Of a stretch of 64,000 nt of DNA, positions 24,884 through 35,760 are shown in pieces. The position numbers were made by a program, and so were the translations under genes. This stretch comes from Brevipalpus yothersi (Eukaryota; Arthropoda; Arachnida; Trombidiformes; Tenuipalpidae). Under the pieces are notes generated by a model. The model had not been told where the DNA came from and searched no databases. It saw only the letters and a program-made list of their open reading frames with translations. The stretch spans positions 1-64,000 of the forward strand of contig QZCP01000001.1 of assembly GCA_003956705.1 (NCBI GenBank). Direction: 5' to 3'. Each line of letters opens with the position of its first letter. The stretch's first letter is position 1.

Positions 24884-27571
24884 TTACTCGGCCATGTTTT
24901 TCAGATCGTGTATTTGTTGTGGATTCTTGAGATGATTCATCTTTATCGTTTTTTTAATGAAAGAGCAGCTGATCATTAGTCGAGGATTGAGAAGCCTTCT
25001 TTTTTTCAGATCAAGAGCTGTGAACAGAGTACGGTGGGTAACCAAGGGGCATTTTTCAAGGTTTAGATAGATTAATTTCGGACATCTCATAAGAACTTTC
25101 TCTACCCCCTCATCGGTCACTGCTTTTCCTCCAAGCAAGAGAGTTTCCAGAGAAGTGAGCCGAGAAAGTGCATCATAAGCTCGGTTGGTTATCTGGAGAA
25201 AAAAAGAGATCAATAAGGATAATAATAATCACTAAAGAACGAAGATCGGACGTTTATACCTTGCAAGACGTGATATAGATGAAATCCAAATTCTGACAAT
25301 AATTTGGTAGCTGACAAATGACATTGTCAGTCAGGTTTTTATGGTTGGGAAGAGAGAGAACTTTGAGTCTCCTACACCGTTGGATGAGAGCAATGAACTC
25401 TTTCTCGTATGGGCGGCTTTCAACAAACTCTGCATCTTCATCGTGTATATCAATGTACAGCTCTTCGAGTGTCTCTATCTTGGAGATGAGATTGAGAATA
25501 TCAGAAAAAGGGGCTGCAAAAGGAAGGAAATTTTTTTAAGTTTCTAAGTTTTCAAATTTGAATGTATTTGTATCTAAGTTGTCGGGAACGCTGCACACAT
25601 CTTACTAGTTAGCTGAAAAAAAATCTCCGAGCACTGTACTCAACTAATAAGATTTCGTCCATCTATCATGTAGGAATAGATTTTACCTTCATTTGGATGG
25701 ATGAAATCCAGTGTGTCTAAGTTTTTGAATGATTTACAGATGAAAGAGAGATCTTTTCTGCGAATCGTTGCGGCATGCAGCTCTCTAAGAGAAGAGTGAC
25801 ATCCAAGGGCAAGGTTGACGAAGCCTGGTGTTCTTGTAATCTGAGAGGAAAACTATCAATTCAAATCCATGTGGAGAATCTTAACTATTATACCTGGGTA
25901 CCTGAAACATCCAAGATTCTCAACTGAGTCAAATATTTGAAGGATCTTCCGGTTATTCCTCTGTTGTAAGACACATCCAAAGAATCCATACTTTTGAACT
26001 CTCGGATAAACGCTCTTAGTGTAGTCTCTGTTAAGTCATAACTAAAGTCGAAACAGAAATCCTGAAATTTTGAGGAGATTTAGAAATTCAGAAAAAAGAA
26101 TGATTTGAAAACGAAAAATTACCTTTAATTTCGGACAGCATTTTGCAAGGAACTTAGGTGATATCCTCGGCAAATTGAAGTTGATGAGTTTCTCCAGGAA
26201 CGGGCAGCACTCACCTAACATATAGAATATTGGTGCGAGAATCAAAAATTTAAAAAGGCTAAATACATGAGGGAGAGGAAACTCAACTCAATTGCAGGGA
26301 ACTTACCAATAATTTCTATTGTGAGTTCATCTACCAGATAATTAATTTCCAAGCTTTTTAGGTTGGGGCATCTTTTTAAAATTGAGAATATGGCTTCATT
26401 GAAACCTGACAAATATCCCAGTATAAGTTACGTGGCACAATTTTACAGAGCTTTTACAGAGATGCTGTCCCATGTTGTAGGTGAAGAATACATGGGTTGA
26501 GCAAAAGGGAATGTTTGGCAAAAAGGAACTCACTTAAGCCATAGGAATGCTGGTAAGAGATATCAATGGGATCGATGGTTAGCTCTTTCTTACAGAACCA
26601 AATATCTTGACAAATCGCATTCCATTTTCTGCAAACTAGAATATTATAAAAAGAGGAATTTTAGCAAGGAGTACCATAGTTGTCAAAACTCAACTTCATA
26701 CCGAGTTCACAAGATACCAAGTCTCTTGTATCTTCAGTTATCTCGATTATTTCTCTGATCAGATCGTCAGATAACTTTTGAATTCCATGATCAACAGGAG
26801 CCCACTCTTGTTGATTCACAGGGAGTGGTTCTCTTCCAATTTCCCCTGATATCAATTTTGAAATTTTATCTTCAAGCTCTCTTATCTCGCCATCGTTTTT
26901 TTTCTCTCTTCGAGTTTTCACGTAGCGACGAACCCTTGAGATCAAAGTTTCTTCTAATGGAGAGACTTTGAGAATTCTGTAGAAGAAGGAAGTTTATAAT
27001 GAATTGGCATTTACGGAAGTTTTTGTCATCACCTCATCCATTTACCTAGGGGAAGGTCCCATTTCAACCGACTCAGATCAAATGAGAACCGCCTTTTTGA
27101 TGCCTCTAGGGCTTTTTGAGCACTGCTTTGATTTTCAAAAGTTACAATAGCAACACTAAACGAGGAGAAAAATTATTATTGGCCAAATTAGAAGAAAGTT
27201 ATCACACTATCGCACTGGATACTTACTTTGCAGGTTGCCATGATTCATGATCTTTGGCAACGTAGATGTAGCTCACAGGTCCAAATTCTCTTTCAAAAAG
27301 ATTTTTGTAGAATCTAGTGAAATCTTCGAAGGATTTTTGCATCTAAGAAGAGAGAGAGTGAAAGAGAGTGAAACAATATGTAAGGAATTGATTTTCACAA
27401 GTTCTATTCCGAACCCACCAACGAGCGACCAATATTCTCAACCGAAACAACCGATGAATGAGGAGGGACTATTGAAGACGATGATTCCTGATGATTTTCC
27501 GCCAGCAAGTTTGCATCCAATCGTTCTTCCGTTCGATACGCATCATCGACCTGGGACATTATTGTGTCCAT
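24884..27571 (-). CDS. Unit G: RRM-F-box-LRR protein (type G/J/M)
   Basis: Intact eleven-exon member, start MDTIMSQVDD at 27571, stop at 24884. The RRM region has LFEREFGPVSYIYVAKDHESW and an RNP1 equivalent NVAIVTF in which both aromatic positions are aliphatic. Compared with J and M it lacks four residues (NHIL) in the first strand, the RNP2 position, by a 12-bp in-frame deletion. Linker ISRVRRYVKTRREKK; F-box GIQKLSDDLIREIIEITED plus VCRKWNAICQDIW. LRRs include ECCPFLEKLI, CCPKLK, GCHSSLRELH, RCRRLKVLSLP and RCPKLIYLNLEKC. Inferred SCF adaptor; direct RNA binding by the RRM is doubtful, and it may act as a protein-binding RRM. Confidence 0.87.
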
Positions 27572-29400
27572 AATTTCTTCAATTCACTGAATGATATTGT
27601 CTAATTCATGAAATAAGGATCTGATGGGTATTGGCTGAATATGAGAGTTTTTTTCGCTTTTTATAAGTTTGTTTACGATCTTTCTGACATGCGCCTCAAG
27701 TGTCTGACGATCGATGGACAAACTTTTGTCCAATCGTTGGTCTGAATGATTTAACACGCTTGACTCAGAGATAGATAGAGTTGAATATAATTTGTTGGAG
27801 TTTTCTGTTTTTATTGAGCCGAAGCGTGAGAAAGATGCCAAAATTTCAGAAATTGAGATGATTTAAGGGGTCGTATGATCATCACTCATAACCTAAGTTA
27901 CGAATCTATGGAAGCTCGTCGATACTCCTAGAAAGATGAACTAAAAACTTTCAAAATTTCTACTCTACTTCTTATCAGAAGATGGGTCACATTGAAAAAT
28001 TCTGCAGCTAATTTTGTCGATGGTTTCAGCATTGAACTAACTCGACACGGCTTTTACTAGTCCACAGCTCTTAGCTCATTGAAACCAGATCATTATTTCA
28101 ATCACTAGTAGGTTCTGGACGGAAAACATCCATGAAATCCGATAATCCAGTGAGCTAAAAATTTCATTCGATTACTACTGTAATATCCAAAGCCTCAAGG
28201 CTTTCCTTTCGTGTTTCTAATCTTTAGATTACCAATATCTGAGGTCAATATGAGTTTCTTGTGGTCGTCCATTTTCTGATTATTGATTTTTTCTCGATTT
28301 TTCACAAAGTGAAGAACTCTAGATCTCATTCGACTGGAAACATTCCCAGTGCTCTCAGCAGAATGGATTAGAATGAATCAAGACAATACTGAAACGATGG
28401 AGAGAACATGTTCTCACTCGAATGGGGTAAATTCACCTTTCTGTTAGGGATACAATTTATTTGTCCATTGCTTTTTTGCTGCATTCAAAGTTTTTTTGCA
28501 CATAAACTTAGTGTTCAAGAGTAACCATAATCGAAGATATATAGCGATATTGAGAGTGATCAATTGAGAGTAGGAAAAAGAGCAAGCATTCGCAGGGAAC
28601 GCAATTCGTATTCACGGAAATTAATCATGGGACATATCGATGAAACGTTCTTACCATTTCACAAATAGTCTCGAAATGTTCCGAAATTGAACAATGACTG
28701 GGAAGCTGGCATATGACAATGTTAGTAAAATCTTCACGATGAGGGAGATGAAGAGCTTTTGGTTTCGTGCAAAACTGGATGAGAGCGATGAATTTCGCTT
28801 CGTCAAAGCCGCTTGAACTGAATTCGTCATTGAATAGTTCCGCACGGACATGAAGAGACTCGAGGGTCTCAATCATTGAAAATAATTCAAAAAGAGGTTA
28901 CTTGAAAAAAGTGAAAAAATTTGTATAACATTTTCTCGGAGTTTTTGGGTTTTTGATTGCTAGAGCTTATCCCAATTTCCGAAATTATTCAAAATAAAGA
29001 TGAATGATTTTGCCAATTATAATCTATGAATAGATCGCGCCTTCATAGATAGGAGTGAAATCAAGTGTGAAATTTTTTCGAGATAGAATCACATCAAAAC
29101 ATTTTTCCAAGTGAACTCCTGAATTTCTCTCGCCATGGAAAGTGACGTTTAGAGATGTATTAGGCATTCAAATAGATGTCTTTACGAAATTAAACTCTCG
29201 CGTGTGATTTATTTTCTCTGATTAATCTCGTCGACATTATACAAAACCAGTCCAAACTTCTTACGAGGTCGGTGACAAGCACGTGTCTCATCTTGTCAAT
29301 AAAATCATGAATCAAGTAGAAAATCATGAGTGGGACGAAGTTTCAAGTGCATCAAGGTGACTCAACATTTTAGTACGACAAGATTACTCCTTAATCAACC
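27572..29400 (-). pseudogene. Scrambled RRM/F-box/LRR relic, block 1
   Basis: Mixed fragments on the minus strand: a basic-linker piece at about 28225-28340 (HFVKNREKINNQK-like), an RRM third-exon piece at about 28440-28530, an LRR exon at 28625-28876 (MIETLESLHVRAELF..), and a weak LRR exon 9 piece near 29040-29150. Exons are out of their normal order and carry stops, so no product is expected. The same scrambled arrangement recurs at about 38900-40560 and in part at 49500-50000. Confidence 0.65.
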
Positions 29401-29611
29401 TCAGACCTAGAAGGTTCTCTCCAAAATATAGATGAGTCAATGATATCTCTGAAAATTCTTTTATTCAAATTATTATCTGGAGTTGACTCAAGTTTCAAGC
29501 AATCACTAGACAAGTCTTTTGGGAAGGAGAGAGGCCTAGCTTTGTAATATATTTTTTTTCGAGTCTAACTTCGCAAGATAACTTGAAGAATAGATGTATT
29601 GAGTCAGTTGA

Positions 29612-30583
29612 CTAAAACCCTCCATGAATAAGCTCCCAAAGATCCTCAGGGTCAATAAAATCAACAAGATCGTCATCGGACTCCTCCAAAGATTCGAAAC
29701 ATGAATCAGAATCAGTGTAATAATACTTGTAATCCATGTCATGTATTTCTTGCTGATGCCTGAATGCCTCTATCCTAACCTTCTCATCACGACTAACTAT
29801 TATTAGTCGGTGGTTAAGTAACCTTCTCTCTTTCAGAGCGAAAGCTGTAAAGTTTGGATTCCGATTGAGTCACAGTGATCAAGACCCAAATAAATCAAAT
29901 TTGGACACCCAATGAGAATTTTCTCGGCATCTTCATCTTTCACCATTGTCCTTCGGAGTGAGAGGCTTCGTAGAGAGGTGAGTTGAGAGAGAGCATCGAA
30001 GCTTTGGCTGGTTATCTTAAGAGAAAAAGATGACTTAATGGTGAAAAGAAGAAAATAAAATGGCGAATGACTCACCTTTGAGGATGAAAGATTGAGAGAT
30101 TGCAAATTCTCACAGAAATTTGGGAGCTGGGACACCCCTTCGTCAGTCAATTTGAAACAGTATGGTAGATGAAGAATTTTGAGTCTCTTACAGTTTCTGA
30201 TCAAATTGATGAAATTCTCCTCTTTGATTGATCGATTCTCACAAATGTGCAGATTTTCGAGCGATGTTATCCCGAAGATAAGATCATACATGTAGACCTC
30301 TAAGAAGATTCGCCAGTTATTTCTTCTTGATATGCTAAATTCAAACACTGGAATCCTTTGACCTCCCGTAGGAACTCCTCTAGTTGGCTCTCACACAAGT
30401 GAGGTCTGGACTCGGAGCTGAAATCGAAAACCTGGAATCAGGAATACTGAGTCGTGAGATTGTAGTCCATAAGCGAATAGGCTCGCCTTCAACTTCGAGC
30501 AGCATTTAGCTAGTACCATTGGTGATATTTGATTTCGATTACGTCTAATAAGCTTCTCGAGAAATTGACAACATTGTACTCGC
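29612..30583 (-). pseudogene. Unit H: truncated LRR pseudogene
   Basis: Minus-strand LRR exons closely related to unit K. Present are exon 7 (up to about 30583), exon 8 (about 30305-30430), exon 10 (about 30080-30300) and exon 11 (about 29612-30015). Exon 9 is missing, the junction falling near 30300. In exon 11 a 4-bp deletion near 29847 (gagc, present in K) shifts the frame before the acidic tail (..DSDSCFESLEESDDD.. in the old frame). The 5' half with RRM and F-box is lost, replaced at 30584 by unrelated GC-richer DNA. Confidence 0.8.
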
Positions 30584-30756
30584 TAGTTTGAGCTGCACTT
30601 GGTGTGCTGTTGCCTACGATCGGTCCCTCAGGTTCTTGTGCGACTATCAACCGTGAGCGGCCCTCATAGGTTGGTGAAGCCCAAAGTTATCGAGCTCGGT
30701 GCTCGGGTATTTAGTTTTAGTGCTGTTGAGTGTTAAATTCGGTAATTTTGTCACAG
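30584..30756. other. GC-richer insert of unknown origin
   Basis: About 170 bp unlike the neighbouring family sequence and richer in GC. A minus-strand frame runs open through much of it (WASPTYEGRSRL, then VAQEPEGPIVGN). It sits exactly between the broken exon 7 of unit H and the left edge of the duplicated F/I flank at 30757. It could be part of a coding exon or a retroelement fragment captured at the block junction. I do not recognise it. Confidence 0.5.
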
Positions 30757-31304
30757 TAAACATAACTTTGTGCGCAACGCGTGATGATAAAGGTTTGGTG
30801 GCAAAAGTTGCTCGATAAGTTTCGATTTTTTGGCTGCTTTTTGTGGCCTGATTATTGAAATTGATGGGCTCTAGGAGATATTCTATTCACTTGAGTCATC
30901 AAAAAATTCTAAAAGATGGCTAGAATATAAATTGTTAACAAATCCTATCGGAAAATTAAAGAGAAATATTAGCAAATTAGACGGCCTGCAATGAAAAAAG
31001 AACAGTTCTATCCCAAAAAGAACATTGTATTTGAAATTCAATATTCAGGATTTGAGCTGCTAAAGGTTCTTATTGGTGAGATGGTATGATTAATTTACAA
31101 ATCTTTGGCTCTGGGAGATATACAGAACGCCAGTTGCAAGGGGAAATGATTTGTCCGCATGAACACAAGAGGTCAATTTCCAAAGACACCAGAACTTTTG
31201 AGCAAAAATTTGATTCGAGAAGATCGTGTGGCTTTAACTCATTGATTCACAGATAATGATGATGACTCGCCCTGATCCGTACATGTATGATCCTCATTGC
31301 AAGT
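30757..31304. repeat. Block-duplication flank (copy 2)
   Basis: Near-copy of about 20060-20627 and of 51545-51989; 3' flank of unit I. No gene. Confidence 0.75.
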
Positions 31305-32748
31305 TTAATAATCGAGTTCTTCTTCAGATGAGCTTTTATCGTAATCAGAATACTCAAAATCACCATATCTCTTGAGGAGTTTTTTTTTACTTTCTATAGA
31401 TCCAATTTCGACATATTTACCATGTAAGCCCAAGTAAAATGGCTTATTGAGTAAGCCTTTTTCTTTGAGACCATATGCAGTTAACAAAGATCGGTATGAA
31501 ACACGCCTACATCCATCCACGCTGAGACAGAATAATTTGGGGCATTTTTTGAGAATTTTGCCCACATCAGCATCAGTGATTCTATTTGTGTCCAGATTCA
31601 GTTTAAGAAGATCAAGTTTGCATAAAGAGTTCAGGCTTCGCTTCGTTATCTGGGAAAGATGGAGAGAGAAAATGTCAATAATTATCATTTACTTAGAAAG
31701 TTTTCTTACCCTTGATCCTGAGAGCTCAAGATATTGGATGTTCTTACAAAATTTCGATATTTTAGAGATTGAATTGTCAGTCAACCATTCACCACAGACC
31801 ATTTCTAGAACTCTTAGCTTTGGGCAGGATTTCAAGATATGGATGAAATTTTCATCATAAATACCCTTCAATCTAGCGGATAGAGGAGAAAGATGCAAAA
31901 CTTCTAGCTTCTTGAGATTGGATACATGACAGACAAAAGAGTAGGCGGCTCCTAGAAGAGAAATTCAAGAATTTTATAGTCTCTTTCACAAGTTTTAAAA
32001 AAGACTCACCTCCATTGAATTCACCAAGCCAGAGTTCCTTGAGATTTGGGAAAGATTCACAAACAACCGCAAGCGCTTCTCCAGAAATGAAATCTGTTCC
32101 AAACTTCTCCAGAGACGAGTGACATTTTTCGGCAAGTTTAGCGAAAGCTCTTGCTGAAGTCTTGATAAAAACAAGAAGCTTAGAAATCAAATAAGGAGTA
32201 TAAGCTCACCAACTCACTTCTTCATTAAAAGGAAACCCCAAACATTTCAATCGAGACAAGTGTTGAAGACATTCTCCAGTTATCTCGGGCGCAAAACCAA
32301 CATGCAAAGATTCCAATTCACTGGCAACTTTGAGGAGTCCGCAAAGATTATCCTCAGTCAAATTAAGACACATTTCGAAAATTACTTCCTAAAAATAAAC
32401 GAGTAAACGAGTTATATAACCTAATTCACAATTGTGATAGGATCACAGATTAGATTACCTTCAGTCTTGGACATCGCAGAGCAAAATCTTCCAGAGATAT
32501 TTCAGCCCAATCGCTGATTCCAAATTGTATTTTCTCCAGCATTGGACAACATTGACCTTGGATAGAACCGACTTTCAATAAGAATGAACTTCAAATACAT
32601 AATACTGTATAATAGATGAGCTCACCAACTATTCGCAGTGTATCGTCATCTGTTCTCAATAAACCGAATTCCAACTTCTTTAGCCGTGGACATTTTTTCA
32701 AAATATGAAAAACTTTCTGACTGGATCCTGAGAATTGAGATATTGTTC

Positions 32749-32802
<54 letters not shown>

Positions 32803-34022
32803 CTAAATTATCCTAAGTAATACCTCCATAGTTTGGACAAAAAAACCTACCCAAGTTTTTGAAAGAGGAAGAATTGAAATCAAGTTTCTCTCTAAACGAC
32901 CAGACATCCTGAGCAATCGTATTCCATCTTCTACAAACTATTTAAAAGAGTTTCAAAATTTAGCGGCATCTGCGAGATTGTATTGATCATACCCAATTCA
33001 CAAGAAGCCAAGTCTTTCGGATCTTTGAGCTCCCGAAATATTCGGCGTATATCATCATCCGACAATTTAAAGAATCTAGTAGTGCATTGATCTTCTTTTT
33101 CCACAATTGATTCGCTCTTGATTCGCTTAGATCTTCTCCCTGGCACACTTTTTTCACATTCTCTCAAGACTTCATCTTTCTTTTCTACAACGGCCTCTTT
33201 CATGATTCTTTTTGATCTTCTCACTGGCACACTCTTTTCACATTCTCTCAAAACTTCATCTTTCTTTTTAACAATGGCTTCTCTCTTGATTCTTTCAGAT
33301 CTTCTCACTGGCAGAATCTTTCCATGCTCCTCCAATGTTCCTCCCTTATTTTTCTCTCGATCTTGCGTGGAGCTTTGAACTTTATTCGTCATTTCCTCAG
33401 CTGCAAAGACCTTGAGAGTTCTAGTAGAAATAGATATCTGTTAGTGAAAACTCATCGGTAGCCATTCATCTTTACCTTTTAGAGGGACGCTTAGGATCAT
33501 TAGAAAATGACCGCAAATCGATTGTCAATTGTTCTTTAGTGGCGTTGAGAGCTTTTTCTACACTGCTTGACTCTCTGAAAATGACGCAGCCATATCTGTG
33601 AAGAGAGAGAGAGAGAGTAGTCATTTTTTACTCATGAAAGTCGAGAAAAGGTAAGAGTTGAGCATTAGATAATCATGCAAGCAAAGGAGCCACATTCAGA
33701 AGCAATTGTGAAAATTCTTCAAGAAAAAACGATAAAAACCCTCGAGTGTGTGGCTTCACCTCTTCCATTACCACATTGAATCGAAACACAGGTCCAAAAT
33801 TATCCTCAAAAAATTTTTGATAGAACATAACAAAAGATGCCATCGGTAGTTGTTTCTGTGAAGAATTAGAGAAGGAAAATTGGCAAATCACTTATCAATA
33901 ATTTACCAATAACTTACATTATATCCAATGTTCTTCACGATTAACTGGTTCAGAGGTGGTGGAGATTGAGTTGAAGTTGAGGGTGATGAGGATCGGTCGA
34001 TCCCATCGTCTCCAGATGACAT
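31305..34022 (-). CDS. Unit I: RRM-F-box-LRR protein (type F/I/O), expanded basic repeat
   Basis: Very close relative of F. Start MSSGDDGIDR at 34022, stop at 31305 after SSSEEELDY. RRM: LIVKNIG, FFEDNFGPVFRFNVV, RNP1 TRG-YGCVIF. The basic linker has three copies of a 28-residue repeat (RRSKRI..VLRECEKSVP; 84 bp each, about 33107-33320), one more than F or O. F-box FKLSDDDIRRIFRELK plus VCRRWNTIAQDVW. LRR exons match F throughout. One warning: the donor of intron 2 is GTTTTT (near 33740) where F has GTAGGT and O has GTATGT, so splicing there may be weak. All exon frames are open, so it is kept as a gene. A GA microsatellite lies in the intron before exon 6. Confidence 0.8.
32753..32800. repeat. 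(GA)24 microsatellite
   Basis: 48 bp of perfect GA repeat in an intron of unit I; the equivalent introns of F and O have no such tract. Confidence 0.95.
33107..33320 (-). repeat. 84-bp coding minisatellite in unit I
   Basis: Three successive copies of an 84-bp unit encoding (R/K)RSKRI, an acidic stretch, then ECEKSVP. The copies are similar enough to suggest recent duplication. Confidence 0.8.
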
Positions 34023-34213
34023 GGTTGATTCCAATTGATTACGGTCCAGACAATGTATGCCTCTTTATGATTTGACCTGATCAGTGAGATTTTGAAGTTT
34101 TCAGCCAATTACCGAAACAATCCGTCAAAATTAATGAAAACATGAGCACATCAACCCATTGCTTAATCAGATCACTTTAGTGAAGTCAATTCAACCTAAA
34201 ACGTGCTCGCTTG

Positions 34214-34279
34214 TTTATATCTCGATTTTTTGGCGCATTTTTTGAAGCCCGCGAAAATTTGAGATACAGTGGCGGGAAA
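34214..34279 (-). promoter_or_regulatory. Promoter of unit I: TATA box with two E2F-type sites
   Basis: Same layout as upstream of F: TATAAA at 34214-34219, tttggcgc at 34229-34236 and ggcgggaaa at 34271-34279, all about 190-260 bp upstream of the start at 34022. Confidence 0.6.
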
Positions 34280-34299
34280 GATCTATTATCACAGCAAGC

Positions 34300-35150
34300 A
34301 CTCACTTGTCAGCGATAATCGATCACCGATAGATGAGGATTGAATTTGGATGTTAGTTTAAAGATAATGTTATCTGATCATGGTGGATAAAAACATCGAA
34401 TCTGTTACCGATTGGTATCTAAAAGAGTTGTTGTGACTAGAACCGAAATTCTTCACAAGTCACCATTCGGAGCTACGGGATGACCAACCATGAGGTGAAT
34501 AGAAGAGAAACCATTAACGTGAATGCATAAAATGCTACCTTGTAAGAACATTTTCTATTCCAATTTGACTTTCGACTCATGTCAATCATGAAAAATTGGG
34601 TAGGAGCTCCTTTCGGAGAAACTGAATGGCTCATTAGCCGCTCTGTTGCGTGCTAGAAAATTTATCGGAGATTATCTCACCGATGCCCTCAAAATTTTAT
34701 CACCATATTCGACGTTAAATTTTTTTATTTTGATCGCTATTTTCGATAAGTTGAGTTTAAAGATACTTTTCCAGGTGATTCAAATGCGACAGGCTAGTTT
34801 AGGGGAAAATGATTTTCTGGAGACGCATTAAATGAGCGAAAGAGAGCTATCACCAATTCCCTGAAACACGACAAGACCCTATTCATAGTTCAATCACTTT
34901 AGAAAAGATAACATGCTCAGCTTCTACACCTATGACCAAAGAGCAACGTAATCTGCGTTAACGAAAGAAGATTATCAAATCCTCTTAGTTTGGAGCATTT
35001 TCTCTACCATTACATGATTTGAAACAAACGTTGACTGATTATAGGTTGATGAAGATGATTCTTGATCATTTCTGGATGGTTCAATTAAGCTTGCTGTCTT
35101 GTAGTGAGATGCATTCTCAACCTGCAGAAATATAGTTACTCTTTTTCACT
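34300..35150. repeat. Conserved inter-unit region, copy 2
   Basis: Matches about 23500-24230 and 54880-55530. A plus-strand frame at 34646-34831 is open here (RKFIGDYLTDALKIL..) but broken in the siblings. No gene called. Confidence 0.5.
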
Positions 35151-35159
35151 GATGAATCA

Positions 35160-35760
35160 GGGGAAATTCATAATACGAGATTGGCTGGTAAATACAATTT
35201 TAATGCGTGCAATGAGTGGAAAAATTTTTCTCTTATCCGACCTAATCTGGTTCCTAATGCAAAGACTTGTGGCACCGACGTACTAGAGATACGGAGGCCG
35301 GATTTATTTAAACTAGTCCAACATAGGAAATGGAATTCGTTATACAACAGATTGATTTATATCGTTTCGAATAAGTGTGGAACAACAGATGTACTCATTA
35401 ATAGAATCTTGAAATTAGAGAGCATTCATCAACTTTCTTATTTATAAATCAGCGACAGCTTGGCAAGAGAGTGGAGTTTGGTTGGAGGGACAAGACTTCG
35501 ATTGGTCATCTAGCGATCTATAGAGGTTAACAGCTAAATTGGACACATCTCCTGCAATAGCGAAGAGTAGTGTATTTCCGGAGAGAGAGCTAGAATACTC
35601 AATACAAAGTTTGTTAAAGTGGACCATTCGTTTATCTTCTCACTGGATAACTTTAGTGGCCACAAAATTCGAAATTTCGATAATCTCCCATATATTAGAT
35701 GCATTGAATTGCATTGCTAATTCTGATATGATAATTCAATTGGTTTGGTGAAATACATTG
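35160..35760 (+). pseudogene. Relic of pogo/Tigger-like transposase
   Basis: Plus strand. A segment at about 35181-35290 reads YNFNACNEWKNF..R, which resembles the Tc5/CENP-B type HTH found in pogo transposases. A later segment near 35640-35690 reads SLDNFSGHKIRN, like the LLLDN..H motif of DDE_1 domains. Frames are broken. The same relic is at 45590-46170, and a shorter part at 24570-24880. Confidence 0.45.

Noticed and set aside
27584..27841. Minus-strand 85-codon frame upstream of unit G
   Set aside because: The equivalent places upstream of J and M do not keep the frame; probably 5' flank.
31447..31860. Plus-strand frames opposite the last exons of unit I, also seen opposite F and O
   Set aside because: Antisense shadows; they are shared by the siblings only because the coding strand is conserved.
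35104..35286. Plus-strand frame beginning MRCILNLQKY
   Set aside because: Overlaps the transposase relic in another frame and is not kept in the copy at about 45500.
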